A stretch of DNA of 13,228 bases from Deltaproteobacteria bacterium. GTDB taxonomy: Bacteria > Desulfobacterota > Desulfarculia > Adiutricales > Adiutricaceae. Positions 7,140 through 13,228 of the stretch are shown piece after piece (within the stretch, counting starts at the first letter, position 1; each line of letters starts with the position of its first letter). Location of the stretch: positions 1 through 13,228 of the forward strand of contig JAITQT010000319.1 in the NCBI GenBank assembly GCA_031288745.1, given 5' to 3'. Both the position numbers and the translations under genes were made by a program. The notes under the pieces were generated by a model that saw only the letters and a list, made by a program, of their open reading frames with translations, was not told the DNA's origin and did no database searches.

Positions 7140-8051
7140 CTAATTAGATGAGTTAACTGAAATATCGCTATCTTCGCTAATATCTAAAAGGGCCCCGCTT
7201 TCAACTGAAATAGCCTGGCTCGCTTCCACCATACCCGAGTCACTCGAAGATCTAACTACCCGCAAAGTCGAGCCGCTCTCAAAATGTATTGCCTCGACAT
7301 TAAGCTTGTTTAAGCCCACGTCAAGCGTGCCCTGGCTACCGATGGTCACGTAACCTCCCGTGATTTTGGAGGTTCCGTGGTTACCTGGATCGGATAGAGA
7401 GGAGGAGTCAAAGCGATCGTGAGGCAGGGTATTTAAGAGCATCAAGGTGCCGTTAACATTCAAGTGGGGCGTATAATAGGCTGACTGTAAGCGTAACTCT
7501 GTATTTGGCCTCATATATAACGACGAGCCCCTGGTGTCTTCGGGATCGGCTAGATTACTTTCAATCTCCAAAGTTGGGCTAATATTACTACTTGAATTAT
7601 TAATTTTAACAGTTAAGCTATTAATTTGTGCTAAATGTTCTTCGCCAGTTCCTATCTGGACTTCGCCGCCGTTTTGAAATTTAATGACGGCACCTTCTAT
7701 TTTGCTCTCTCCAAATATACTAAACATAGTATAAGGATCATTCATATTGTTAGAATTGATAGCTCCCTTAATTATAAAGCTGTTACCACTAATAAACTCA
7801 CTCTCTCTTAAATAAAACCAAATTTTATTGGTACTGGCATTGAAAAGTACATCACCCGTTGCGATCACCTTTTGACCAGAAAGACCAAAATTAATATCCT
7901 GAGAGCCGCCAACAGTCAGCGAGCCAGTTATAGATTTATCGCCCACAAAATTCTGATTAGTCGTCCAAGATTCATCCGCCCTTAAAGAAAAATTAGGCCA
8001 AACCAAACCAAAAACAATCAATAAAGTCAAAAAACAATTTTTTTTATTCAT
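7140..8051 (-). CDS. Autotransporter passenger, N-terminal part ending at an in-frame TAG
   Basis: 303 residues. A clear Sec signal peptide: MNKKN, hydrophobic FLTLLIVFGLVW, likely cleavage after Ala25 (SLRA-DES). The rest has repeated short strands rich in Ser, Asn, Gly and Val (SLTVGGSQDINFG, GGYVTIGSQGTLDVG, SGSTLRVV), typical of the right-handed beta-helix of autotransporter passengers. Ribosome binding site AGAGGT at 8056-8061, 4 nt from the ATG. It ends after SVNSSN at a TAG (7140-7142), with the same frame continuing for 432 codons into the beta-barrel. Alone it would be a secreted fragment unable to reach the surface. Most likely one autotransporter gene inactivated by a point mutation, or a sequencing error. 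The passenger function is not recognisable. Confidence 0.8.
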   Translation of the reverse strand: MNKKNCFLTLLIVFGLVWPNFSLRADESWTTNQNFVGDKSITGSLTVGGSQDINFGLSGQKVIATGDVLFNASTNKIWFYLRESEFISGNSFIIKGAINSNNMNDPYTMFSIFGESKIEGAVIKFQNGGEVQIGTGEEHLAQINSLTVKINNSSSNISPTLEIESNLADPEDTRGSSLYMRPNTELRLQSAYYTPHLNVNGTLMLLNTLPHDRFDSSSLSDPGNHGTSKITGGYVTIGSQGTLDVGLNKLNVEAIHFESGSTLRVVRSSSDSGMVEASQAISVESGALLDISEDSDISVNSSN

Positions 8052-8379
8052 ATTTACCTCTTTAAGAAATGTCTTTTTATATATAAGATACTTTAATTAA
8101 TACTTATATAAAGTTAAATAGTTAAAACCGCATAATTTTTTTTCATTTTTCTTTGTCATCTCTTTTTTTGCCCAAGCTAAAAAAGCTACAGATTTTGGCC
8201 TTAATCTGAGTCTGTGATGAAATCATTTAATATAAATCTTAATTATTACTCTTTTAAAATTTAACATAATTTTTACAGTCAGTCAAGTTTGATTGAAGCG
8301 CATATATTGCTTACCTTTCCCTCCCTTTGCTGCGCCTCCACTCCTGGTGGGCGGTGTCTCTAAGTTTTTCACTCAAGAT
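8052..8379. other. AT-rich upstream region of the autotransporter, with a decayed element end
   Basis: Probably holds the minus-strand promoter; TATATAA-like strings are abundant (8075-8110), but no single pair is convincing. At 8280-8303 a GATTGAAGCGCA end with its flank (CAGTCAAGTTT) closely copies the left end and flank of the element at 8380 (CACTCAAGATT then GATCGAAGCGCA), suggesting an older solo end or small duplication. A short GC-rich patch with weak pairing lies at 8325-8358. Confidence 0.4.
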
Positions 8380-8491
8380 TGATCGAAGCGCAAAAACCTC
8401 TTAATATCAAAATAATAAAAAAAATTAACTAGTTATACGGCTCTGTTACAAATTTAAGGACTCATAAAGGTGACTTTTTGCGCTTCGATCA
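8380..8491 (+). mobile_element. MITE-like element with inverted ends, copy 1
   Basis: 112 bp, beginning TGATCGAAGCGCAAAAA and ending in its exact complement (17 bp). The middle holds TTAACTAGTTA, TGTTACAAATTTAAGGAC and ATAAAGGTGAC, shared with the copies at 8557 and 5474. There is no coding capacity. Unlike the other copies it lacks a matching target duplication (AGAT on the left, TACT on the right), so one side may have been rearranged; the similar sequence at 8280-8303 may be part of that history. Confidence 0.8.
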
Positions 8492-8556
8492 TACTTCTTT
8501 TTTTTCTTTATCGTAATGACCGACGCTGTTGATACTATTTCCGTCTAAGGTAATGA

Positions 8557-8668
8557 TGATCGAAGCGCAAAAACCTCTTAAAAGCACAATAGTCTAAAAA
8601 ATTAACTAGTGATAAGACTATGTTACAAATTGAAAGACTGATAAAGGGGACTTTTTGCGCTTCGATCA
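8557..8668 (+). mobile_element. MITE-like element with inverted ends, copy 2
   Basis: 112 bp with perfect 17-bp inverted ends (TGATCGAAGCGCAAAAA and complement) and a direct ATGA on both sides (8553-8556 and 8669-8672); because of the flanking bases the duplication can also be read as AATGAT. Internally it carries AATAGTCT...AGACTAT pairing, so the whole element can fold into a long imperfect hairpin. Same orientation as copy 1, 65 bp further on. Confidence 0.85.
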
Positions 8669-8774
8669 ATGATGATTTTCTTAACGCCTTTGCATTTAGG
8701 CCTGCCTCTGTTTCTATCTAAGGCTCTCTGGCGAAATTTGGCGAATAACTCTAAATAGCGCCATACTCATATAG

Positions 8775-9274
8775 TGTCTGTTAGCTCAAGATGACGAATA
8801 CGATATTACAGACTTAAAAGAGAGGCTCCGAAAGGCTTTGGAGGACTTCGATTCGAAAGCTCTTACGAAATACTTTCGAGATATCCTTATCTGGAATTCC
8901 CACTCGGCCCTTAAGGCCTCGGAAAGGGGGACCCAGGCCATCATTTATTCGGTTCTGAAGGCCCTACGCTTCAAGGTTACTTCGGAAGTGGAAGTAACTG
9001 AATCTGAAGGAGTGATGGATTTACTGATTACTACGAGAAAGGACACAGTTTTTGTCTCTGAGTTTAAATAAGAGAAATTAGTGCCTAAAAAAAATGAGAC
9101 CTCAGAGTCCCTGGAGGCCCGAAGGGGGGCCTTATTACTTAAAGTTCTAAATAAACGAAAGAGCAAATCGAGTTTAAAAGATACGCTGATAAATATAAGA
9201 GCCAATACCCGCTGGTAAAGTTGATGGCCGTGGCCATAGTCGGGCGAGCAGATGTGCTTTTGGAGATTTATTGA
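8775..9274 (+). pseudogene. Remnant of an AAA-ATPase-like / PD-(D/E)XK family gene (nuclease-like end)
   Basis: From 8775 one frame reads through ERLRKALEDFDSKAL and RGTQAIIYSVLKALRFKV to GVMDLLITT and VFVSEFK, then stops at TAA (9069-9071). This is the C-terminal PD-(D/E)XK-type domain of the family whose N-terminus is at 1-128: the Asp of GVMDLL and the Glu-x-Lys of EFK are the expected catalytic positions. The family's next block, QIEFKRYADKYK and LVKLMAVAIVG, appears further on but in another frame (9155-9274). The ATPase part is absent. A nonsense codon, at least one frameshift and a missing N-terminus make this a decayed copy. Two MITE-like elements end 106 bp upstream. An intact product of 77 residues from a TTG at 8838 is formally possible but unlikely to be meaningful. 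Confidence 0.8.
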
Positions 9275-9360
9275 AGAACTTTAACTCTTTAATCTTTTTC
9301 CCGATACTTAAATTGGGAACCTAGCCGGTTTTGGCCAGCTCGGGCTATTAAAAGCCTATA

Positions 9361-9402
9361 AAAAAGGGCACCCCTTCGGATATTATCCGAAGAACGCGCC
9401 CT
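9361..9402 (-). terminator. Intrinsic terminator of the por operon
   Basis: On the minus strand, AGGGC...CTTCGGAT, a 3-base loop, ATCCGAAG...GCCCT, then a run of T. The inner 8-bp stem is perfect (9374-9381 with 9385-9392), the outer 5-bp stem pairs 9365-9369 with 9398-9402, and 9361-9365 supply the U-tract. It begins 48 bp past the porB stop. Confidence 0.85.
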
Positions 9403-9449
9403 AGTAAGGCTACCCCGATCGGAGCTTTTAATTTTTCTAAACGATTAGG

Positions 9450-10406
9450 CTACTGTATAACCGGGAACTTTTCGCTTAAGCCAACCAGCCTTTCGTAATC
9501 AGCGTTAACCCTTTCGGTGATCTTTTCCACGTCTTGAGGCCCTAAATGTTTAAAGCGCCCCTGGGCCTTAAAATAATCGGCTATGGGGGTGGGGTTATCT
9601 ACTTTGCGGTTAATAACGTAATTGCCGTCTATAACCTCGTAGAGGGGAAAAATCCTGGTGGTGACCACAAGTTTAGCGCTCTCCACAGCCAATTCCGGTT
9701 TCATACGCCAGCCCGTGGGACAAGGGGCGTAGACGTGGAGGTAGGCCGGCCCGGGAATAGCCGCAGCCCGCCGGATTTTATTCATCAGGTCAAACTGAAA
9801 AGCTGGGCTAGCGGTGGCCACATAAGGCACGGCGTGGGCCGCCGCGATGGCGGGCATGTTCTTTTTCCAGGTATACTGACCCTTCGATTTAGAGCCAATG
9901 GGCGAAGTGGTGGTGTTGGCCCCAAAAGGAGTAGCCGAACTTCTTTGAATACCAGTATTCATGTAAGCCTCATTATCAAGGCAGACGTAAATAAAGTTCT
10001 CGTGATAGCGCTCTAAGGCCCCGCTTAAGGCTTGTAAGCCTATATCGGCCGTGCCACCGTCGCCGGCTATGGCCACCACCGGGATACGCTGATCGTATCC
10101 TCGACCTTTACGCCTTAAGACGTGAGTAGCCGATTCCACCCCCGAAGCCACGGCGGCCGCATTCTCGAAGGCCACGTGAATCCAAGGCATACGCCAAGAA
10201 CTCTGGGGATAGGGGCCGGTGCACACCTCCATGCAGCCGGTGGCCGAGACGGCGATAAATTCCGTGCCCAAGGCCTTTAAAAGCAGCCTTAAGGCCAACA
10301 CTTCCCCGCAACCCTGACACGCTCTATGACCAGGGGCCAAAGAGTCGGGTCCTTTGGGAAAATTTTTGGCCGTAACCTTTTCGTAGGGAATTTGGGCCGA
10401 ATTCAT
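9450..10406 (-). CDS. porB: Pyruvate:ferredoxin oxidoreductase, beta subunit (thiamine diphosphate site)
   Basis: 318 residues, typical for PorB. It binds thiamine diphosphate and the proximal [4Fe-4S] cluster of the cytosolic PFOR, which oxidatively decarboxylates pyruvate to acetyl-CoA with ferredoxin, or works in reverse. Visible motifs: CQGCGE with Cys30/Cys33, TGCMEVC with Cys58, and APCPTGW with Cys229, the four cluster ligands expected; GDGGTADIG (115-123) and DNEAYMNTG (144-152) form the GDG-to-N thiamine/Mg motif. Last gene of the operon: its ATG overlaps the porA stop by 4 bases (ATGA), implying translational coupling. It ends in TAG just before a strong terminator, so TAG acts as a real stop here. 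Confidence 0.96.
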   Translation of the reverse strand: MNSAQIPYEKVTAKNFPKGPDSLAPGHRACQGCGEVLALRLLLKALGTEFIAVSATGCMEVCTGPYPQSSWRMPWIHVAFENAAAVASGVESATHVLRRKGRGYDQRIPVVAIAGDGGTADIGLQALSGALERYHENFIYVCLDNEAYMNTGIQRSSATPFGANTTTSPIGSKSKGQYTWKKNMPAIAAAHAVPYVATASPAFQFDLMNKIRRAAAIPGPAYLHVYAPCPTGWRMKPELAVESAKLVVTTRIFPLYEVIDGNYVINRKVDNPTPIADYFKAQGRFKHLGPQDVEKITERVNADYERLVGLSEKFPVIQ

Positions 10407-11572
10407 GCTAGCACCCCCACCAACTCAAATTTGCGACCGGCAGTGGTAGCTGCAGCTCGTTCGAAAATATATTTAAAACTATCGCGAGTAACGTCACGAC
10501 CACCCAAACCTAGGATAAAATTGGAAACATTAGGTTTAGTTTCGGCTATATCATAGAGTAGGGATTTAACTTCCACCCCCACCGGCCCCCCTGGGTAACC
10601 CATAATCATGTGCCTATCTATCACGGCCACGTTTTTGACCCCCTTAAGGACCGCAAGTAATTCTTCGACTGGAAATGGTCTCCAAAGCCTAAGCCTAGCC
10701 AAGCCCACCTTGCGGCCTGTTTCTCTCAGTTCGTCAACAGTAGTCATGGCCGTTTCAGCAATAGAGCCCATAACCACGATCACTGTCTCTGCATCTTCCA
10801 CCCTATATGTCTCCACCGGATGATAGCGGCGACCAAAGACCTTTTCAAACTCCTCAAAGGCCGTAACCACGACTTTTTTAGCGCCTATAAGGATATCGTC
10901 GGTAGCCTTACGGGCCTCAAAATAATACTCCGGCCCGCCCAGCAAACCTATGGAAATAGGTTTTTTAATATCAAGTTTAAGGCTTGGTTCAAAGGGAGGA
11001 AGAAATTTATTAACTTCTTCTTGATCAGGAATTAGGATTGGCTCGATAAAGTGAGAGAGAGTAAAACCGTCGATATTAACGGCCACTGGAAGAGAGACGC
11101 TCTTATCTTCACCGATTCTAAAGGCCAACAAGGTCAAATCCAAGGCTTCTTGGCCGTTTTCGGCAAATAAGTTTATCCAGCCAGCGTCGCGAACGCTCAT
11201 GATATCGCTATGATCGTTCCAAATATTAATAGGGGCCGACAGGGCCCGGTTAGCCACCGTTAAAACGATCGGCGTCCTTAAGACAGGAGCGATATAAATC
11301 ATCTCGTTCATTAAGGCTAAACCTTGACTAGAGGTGGCTGTATATGTCCTGGCTCCGGCGGCCGAAGAGCCTATGCAGGTGCTCATGGCCGAATGTTCGC
11401 TCTCAACCGGTATATAAGCCGCATCTAGTTGACCGTCGGCCACTAATTCGGAAAGATGCTCGACAATGTGAGTTTGAGGGGTGATGGGATAGGCGGCCAC
11501 CACGTCGGCGTTGGCTAGTTTTACCGCCTCGCTAACGGCTAAAGAGACCTCAATTCCTACGCGTTTACCCAT
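10403..11572 (-). CDS. porA: Pyruvate:ferredoxin oxidoreductase, alpha subunit
   Basis: 389 residues, normal for PorA of the four-subunit enzyme. The N-terminal pyrimidine-binding domain has AYPITPQTHI (27-36), an ESEHSAM motif (57-63) and TATSSQGLALMNEM, which contact thiamine and substrate. The SAPINIWNDHSDIM stretch and the later VVVMGSIAETAM and WRPFPVEEL (transketolase C-like domain) follow in the expected order. The YPITPQT form argues for pyruvate rather than 2-oxoglutarate, though other 2-oxoacids cannot be excluded from sequence alone. The ATG lies one base after the porD stop, with a strong GGAGG inside the end of porD; its TGA overlaps the porB ATG. Confidence 0.96.
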   Translation of the reverse strand: MGKRVGIEVSLAVSEAVKLANADVVAAYPITPQTHIVEHLSELVADGQLDAAYIPVESEHSAMSTCIGSSAAGARTYTATSSQGLALMNEMIYIAPVLRTPIVLTVANRALSAPINIWNDHSDIMSVRDAGWINLFAENGQEALDLTLLAFRIGEDKSVSLPVAVNIDGFTLSHFIEPILIPDQEEVNKFLPPFEPSLKLDIKKPISIGLLGGPEYYFEARKATDDILIGAKKVVVTAFEEFEKVFGRRYHPVETYRVEDAETVIVVMGSIAETAMTTVDELRETGRKVGLARLRLWRPFPVEELLAVLKGVKNVAVIDRHMIMGYPGGPVGVEVKSLLYDIAETKPNVSNFILGLGGRDVTRDSFKYIFERAAATTAGRKFELVGVLA

Positions 11573-11573
11573 A

Positions 11574-11873
11574 TCACACCTCCTCGAGGGTCATCTCGAG
11601 GGCCTTTTTAGGGCACTCATGGGCGCAGACCCCGCAGCCTTTGCAAAAATCGAGATTAACTTTATAATATTTTTCTTCTGTTCCCATATCCTGATAAGCC
11701 CCGTCAGGGCAATAATAATAACAAAATCCGCAGTACACGCACTTTGAGCGATCTAAAACTGGTCTGACGCTACGCCAGTCTCCAGTCTTAAACTCCACCG
11801 TGCTGCCGGCGGGGGCGGTAAAGCCTAAAGGTAATTCACTAGCTTTAACTAGGGCGTCAATAGGCTTAGTCAT
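11574..11873 (-). CDS. porD: Pyruvate:ferredoxin oxidoreductase, delta subunit (2x[4Fe-4S] ferredoxin)
   Basis: 99 residues. Two CxxCxxCxxxCP motifs, CVYCGFCYYYCP (Cys45, 48, 51, 55) and CKGCGVCAHECP (Cys77, 80, 83, 87), bind two [4Fe-4S] clusters that carry electrons from the thiamine site toward external ferredoxin. The N-terminal part with TGDWRSVRPVLD is typical of PorD. GGAG at 11879-11882, 5 nt before the ATG, supports the start. One base separates its stop from porA. Unlike the tight D-A-B spacing, 192 bp separate it from porG, and that gap holds attenuator-like hairpins. Confidence 0.95.
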   Translation of the reverse strand: MTKPIDALVKASELPLGFTAPAGSTVEFKTGDWRSVRPVLDRSKCVYCGFCYYYCPDGAYQDMGTEEKYYKVNLDFCKGCGVCAHECPKKALEMTLEEV

Positions 11874-12065
11874 AAGCGCTCCATGATAAAAAACGCGATA
11901 AAACTCGCGGGTATTAGCGCGCTAAAAAAGCGCGAGGGAGTGTTAATAAAAAACTTAAAAAAAGCTAAGGCCATTAAGTCGCCAAAGGCTCTAAAATCGA
12001 CGCCTAAATTTTGGGCTGGCCAGCTTGTCTCCCGCCAACTTTATAACTAAGGTCAAAGATAAATT
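11874..12065 (-). other. Unusually long porG-porD gap
   Basis: 192 bp with no supported gene inside an otherwise compact operon. The plus strand has an open frame (11883-12050, 55 residues, Lys-rich) without a ribosome binding site; I regard it as chance. The part next to porD holds the hairpins listed separately. Confidence 0.5.
11888..11936 (-). promoter_or_regulatory. Terminator/antiterminator-like hairpins before porD
   Basis: Read on the minus strand. A compact hairpin CGCGA-gtttta-TCGCG followed by TTTTTT (11909 down to 11888) looks like an intrinsic terminator lying just before the porD ribosome binding site. Upstream, CGCGCT (11934-11929) pairs with AGCGCG (11923-11918). A third pairing, CTCGCG (11936-11931) with CGCGAG (11909-11904), would block both. 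Three mutually exclusive stems are the layout of an attenuator. The terminator stem is only 5 bp and the segments are similar GC repeats, so chance complementarity is possible. Confidence 0.4.
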
Positions 12066-12623
12066 TTACAAGCCAGCCTCGGTTGGCGAGATTTCGTAGG
12101 CCTTTTTGAAGGCCTCAAGATTTTTGGAGGCCAGGGCACCCCCGAAACGATGGTTAAACGGCTCTTCCACATCTTTAGGCGTGGCCTCGCCCATAACCTT
12201 GGAAAAGGCCCCGAGCATAACGGTATTAGTAATGGGCACCTTTAAAATTTCTAAAGCAATGCGCATAGCGTCGATGGTGGCTACTTTCTGGGTAAAGCCG
12301 TATTGCTTTTTAATCTCCTCAGCCGTTCGATGAGAGTTGATGACCAATAAGCCATCCGCTTTAAGGCCTTGATCTACCCTGGTAACGTTCATAACGGTTG
12401 GGTCGAGCACCACCACCACGTTAGGCTCGTAAACTTTCTCTCTAATTCTAATGGGCTTTGGAGAGATTCGCAAAAAGGCCGTGACCGGAGCGCCGCGCCT
12501 TTCCGGCCCGAAGCTGGGAAAGGCCTGGGCAAATTTACCCATACCTATAGCCGTCTGGGCCATTAACTCGGCCGAAGTGACGGCCCCTTGACCGCCGCGA
12601 CCGTGAAATCTGATTTCAAGCAT
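12066..12623 (-). CDS. porG: Pyruvate:ferredoxin oxidoreductase, gamma subunit
   Basis: 185 residues from the ATG at 12621-12623; PorG proteins are about 180-190. The N-terminus MLEIRFHGRGGQGAVTSAE is the classic PorG start, with the GRGGQG loop that contacts coenzyme A and thiamine diphosphate; AQAFPSFGPERRGAPV and VVVLDPTVM follow as usual. I prefer this ATG over an in-frame GTG 12 bases upstream (12635), because the family starts here. First gene of the por operon (order G-D-A-B, the common four-subunit arrangement). The start lacks a good adjacent ribosome binding site, while a perfect AAAGGAGGT sits 51 nt further upstream behind a hairpin. Confidence 0.93.
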   Translation of the reverse strand: MLEIRFHGRGGQGAVTSAELMAQTAIGMGKFAQAFPSFGPERRGAPVTAFLRISPKPIRIREKVYEPNVVVVLDPTVMNVTRVDQGLKADGLLVINSHRTAEEIKKQYGFTQKVATIDAMRIALEILKVPITNTVMLGAFSKVMGEATPKDVEEPFNHRFGGALASKNLEAFKKAYEISPTEAGL

Positions 12624-12642
12624 TGAGTTTCGCACGCCCCGT

Positions 12643-12683
12643 CCGTTATAGTATTAGACACTAACGGGAACGCAACCTCCTTT
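12643..12683 (-). promoter_or_regulatory. porG leader: detached strong Shine-Dalgarno and hairpin
   Basis: On the minus strand AAAGGAGGT (12683-12675) is a textbook ribosome binding site, but no start codon lies at normal distance. It is followed by CCGTTA (12667-12662) and TAACGG (12648-12643), a 6-bp stem enclosing 13 bases, and then the porG ATG at 12623. Nearest starts are a TTG that is too close and a GTG at 12661 that opens a short frame overlapping porG out of frame. Confidence 0.4.
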
Positions 12684-12767
12684 CGGGATGAAACGATTGG
12701 GGTAAAAAAAAAGTTTCGATTGGCCCGCTAAAATGGGACTTACAAACGAAAACCAACTTTAGACCTG

Positions 12768-12802
12768 AGTATAATGACTTTGACTAGTTTTGTCTGTGTC
12801 AA
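12768..12802 (-). promoter_or_regulatory. Weak candidate promoter for the por operon
   Basis: On the minus strand a consensus TTGACA (12802-12797) precedes TATACT (12773-12768) by 23 bases. The hexamers are good but the spacing is too long for a standard promoter. A start near here would give a leader of about 140 nt containing the detached ribosome binding site. Confidence 0.25.
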
Positions 12803-13134
12803 AAATATATAGATCAAGCTAAACTCATGAGCATAAACCCCATAAGTTTCGATTAACACAAAAGAATTGGTTGAGGTGACCGCCAGAGGGCGCGCTGGGC
12901 AAAGCGCTCTCTTCTCAAATAGACTCAGGCTCTTAAAAGCCGAGAGGATGGAAACCCGCTGAACCATTGGTTCCTCGGTCAATAAAAGTTATTATACCAA
13001 TAAATCGACAAAAAATAAAATGTCGCTTAAGGCCTAAGGGGAATATTAGGTAGAATAAAGACTATGTCGAGTTAATATATAATTGAAAATGAACTTCAAA
13101 TCTAAATTAGAGTTTTCAAATATAACTATAGCCT
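12803..13134. other. AT-rich spacer upstream of por, no gene supported
   Basis: Between the por promoter region and the right-edge gene. A minus-strand open frame of 80 residues (12982-12740) starts with TTG, has no recognisable domain and covers the por upstream region, so I do not call it. Composition becomes very AT-rich after about 13060. Confidence 0.4.
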
Positions 13135-13160
13135 TTAAACTAACTTAAAAGTAAGTTTAA
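13135..13160. promoter_or_regulatory. 26-bp inverted repeat, possible operator
   Basis: TTAAACTAACTT (13135-13146) and AAGTAAGTTTAA (13149-13160) are complementary at 11 of 12 positions around a 2-base centre. It lies 53 bp before the ATG at 13214 in a very AT-rich upstream region, a position and shape fitting a dimeric repressor or activator site; TAACTATA also occurs on both sides (13121-13130 and 13158-13166). Which regulator would bind is unknown. Confidence 0.4.
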
Positions 13161-13213
13161 CTATATCTATAGAATTAAATAATACTCTAATTACTTTATT
13201 TATAGGATAAAAA

Positions 13214-13228
13214 ATGCCTAAACAAAAT
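13214..13228 (+). CDS. Start of an unidentified gene (partial)
   Basis: ATG followed by four codons (Pro, Lys, Gln, Asn) to the window edge, with AGGA at 13204-13207, 6 nt upstream, as ribosome binding site. It is transcribed away from por. Five residues are too few to identify the product; the call rests on the ribosome binding site and the upstream inverted repeat. Confidence 0.4.

Noticed and set aside
5841..8051. Genome-wide recoding of TAG (for example as pyrrolysine) as explanation of the split autotransporter
   Set aside because: The DJ-1-type gene and porB both end in TAG at family-typical length, porB just before a terminator, so TAG is a working stop here; local readthrough remains open.
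8380..8668. CRISPR array from the repeated GATCGAAGCGC blocks
   Set aside because: The blocks are paired inverted ends of 112-bp elements with target duplications, not evenly spaced direct repeats with unique spacers.
11883..12050. Plus-strand 55-residue Lys-rich open frame in the porG-porD gap
   Set aside because: No ribosome binding site, antisense to the operon, and composition explained by A-rich spacer sequence.
9450..12623. 2-oxoglutarate or 2-oxoisovalerate oxidoreductase instead of pyruvate
   Set aside because: Separate G, D, A, B genes in this order, the YPITPQT motif and the subunit lengths fit the pyruvate enzyme best, though substrate is inferred.
12740..12982. 80-residue minus-strand open frame upstream of porG
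   Set aside because: TTG start, no domain or clear ribosome binding site, and it occupies the probable por promoter region.

Overview
The window suggests an anaerobic, Gram-negative bacterium. It carries a four-subunit pyruvate:ferredoxin oxidoreductase (PFOR), a pyruvate phosphate dikinase (PPDK) and an outer-membrane autotransporter. It also shows decay: a broken autotransporter, a nuclease-family remnant, interspersed short repeats, and long AT-rich spacers between genes of higher GC. A deltaproteobacterial (Desulfobacterota-like), perhaps host-associated, origin is a plausible guess, but nothing in the window fixes the taxon.

Layout. 1-128: the first 42 codons of a minus-strand AAA-ATPase-like/PD-(D/E)XK family protein running off the left edge. 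129-887: spacer ending in a promoter and ribosome binding site. 888-1475: a DJ-1/PfpI-family protein. 1858-2042: a 185-bp repeat. 2283-5219: ppdK with an unusual Lys/Ala-rich tail. 5342-5629: a second, inverted copy of the 185-bp repeat, split by a 96-bp element with inverted ends. 5744-5790: a strong hairpin terminator. 8051-5841 (minus): an autotransporter gene cut by one in-frame TAG. 8380-8668: two more copies of the short inverted-end element. 8775-9274: a frame-broken remnant of the same family as the left-edge gene. 12623-9450 (minus): porG, porD, porA, porB, ending in an intrinsic terminator. 12640-13213: AT-rich upstream region with a 26-bp inverted repeat ahead of a plus-strand gene whose first five codons are in the window.

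How the genes fit together. PPDK (pyruvate/PEP interconversion with ATP, Pi, AMP and PPi) and PFOR (pyruvate/acetyl-CoA + CO2 interconversion with ferredoxin) both act on pyruvate, the junction between glycolysis or gluconeogenesis and acetyl-CoA in anaerobes. The DJ-1-type protein resembles the glyoxalase III/deglycase branch and may handle reactive carbonyls. The autotransporter would be a surface or secreted protein if still made.

I found no clear novel multi-gene system. The observations most worth a second look are: the single amber codon in the autotransporter; a non-autonomous mobile element family with two clean 4-bp target duplications, one copy sitting inside an older repeat; that older repeat flanking ppdK in inverted orientation; and attenuator-like, mutually exclusive hairpins between porG and porD.
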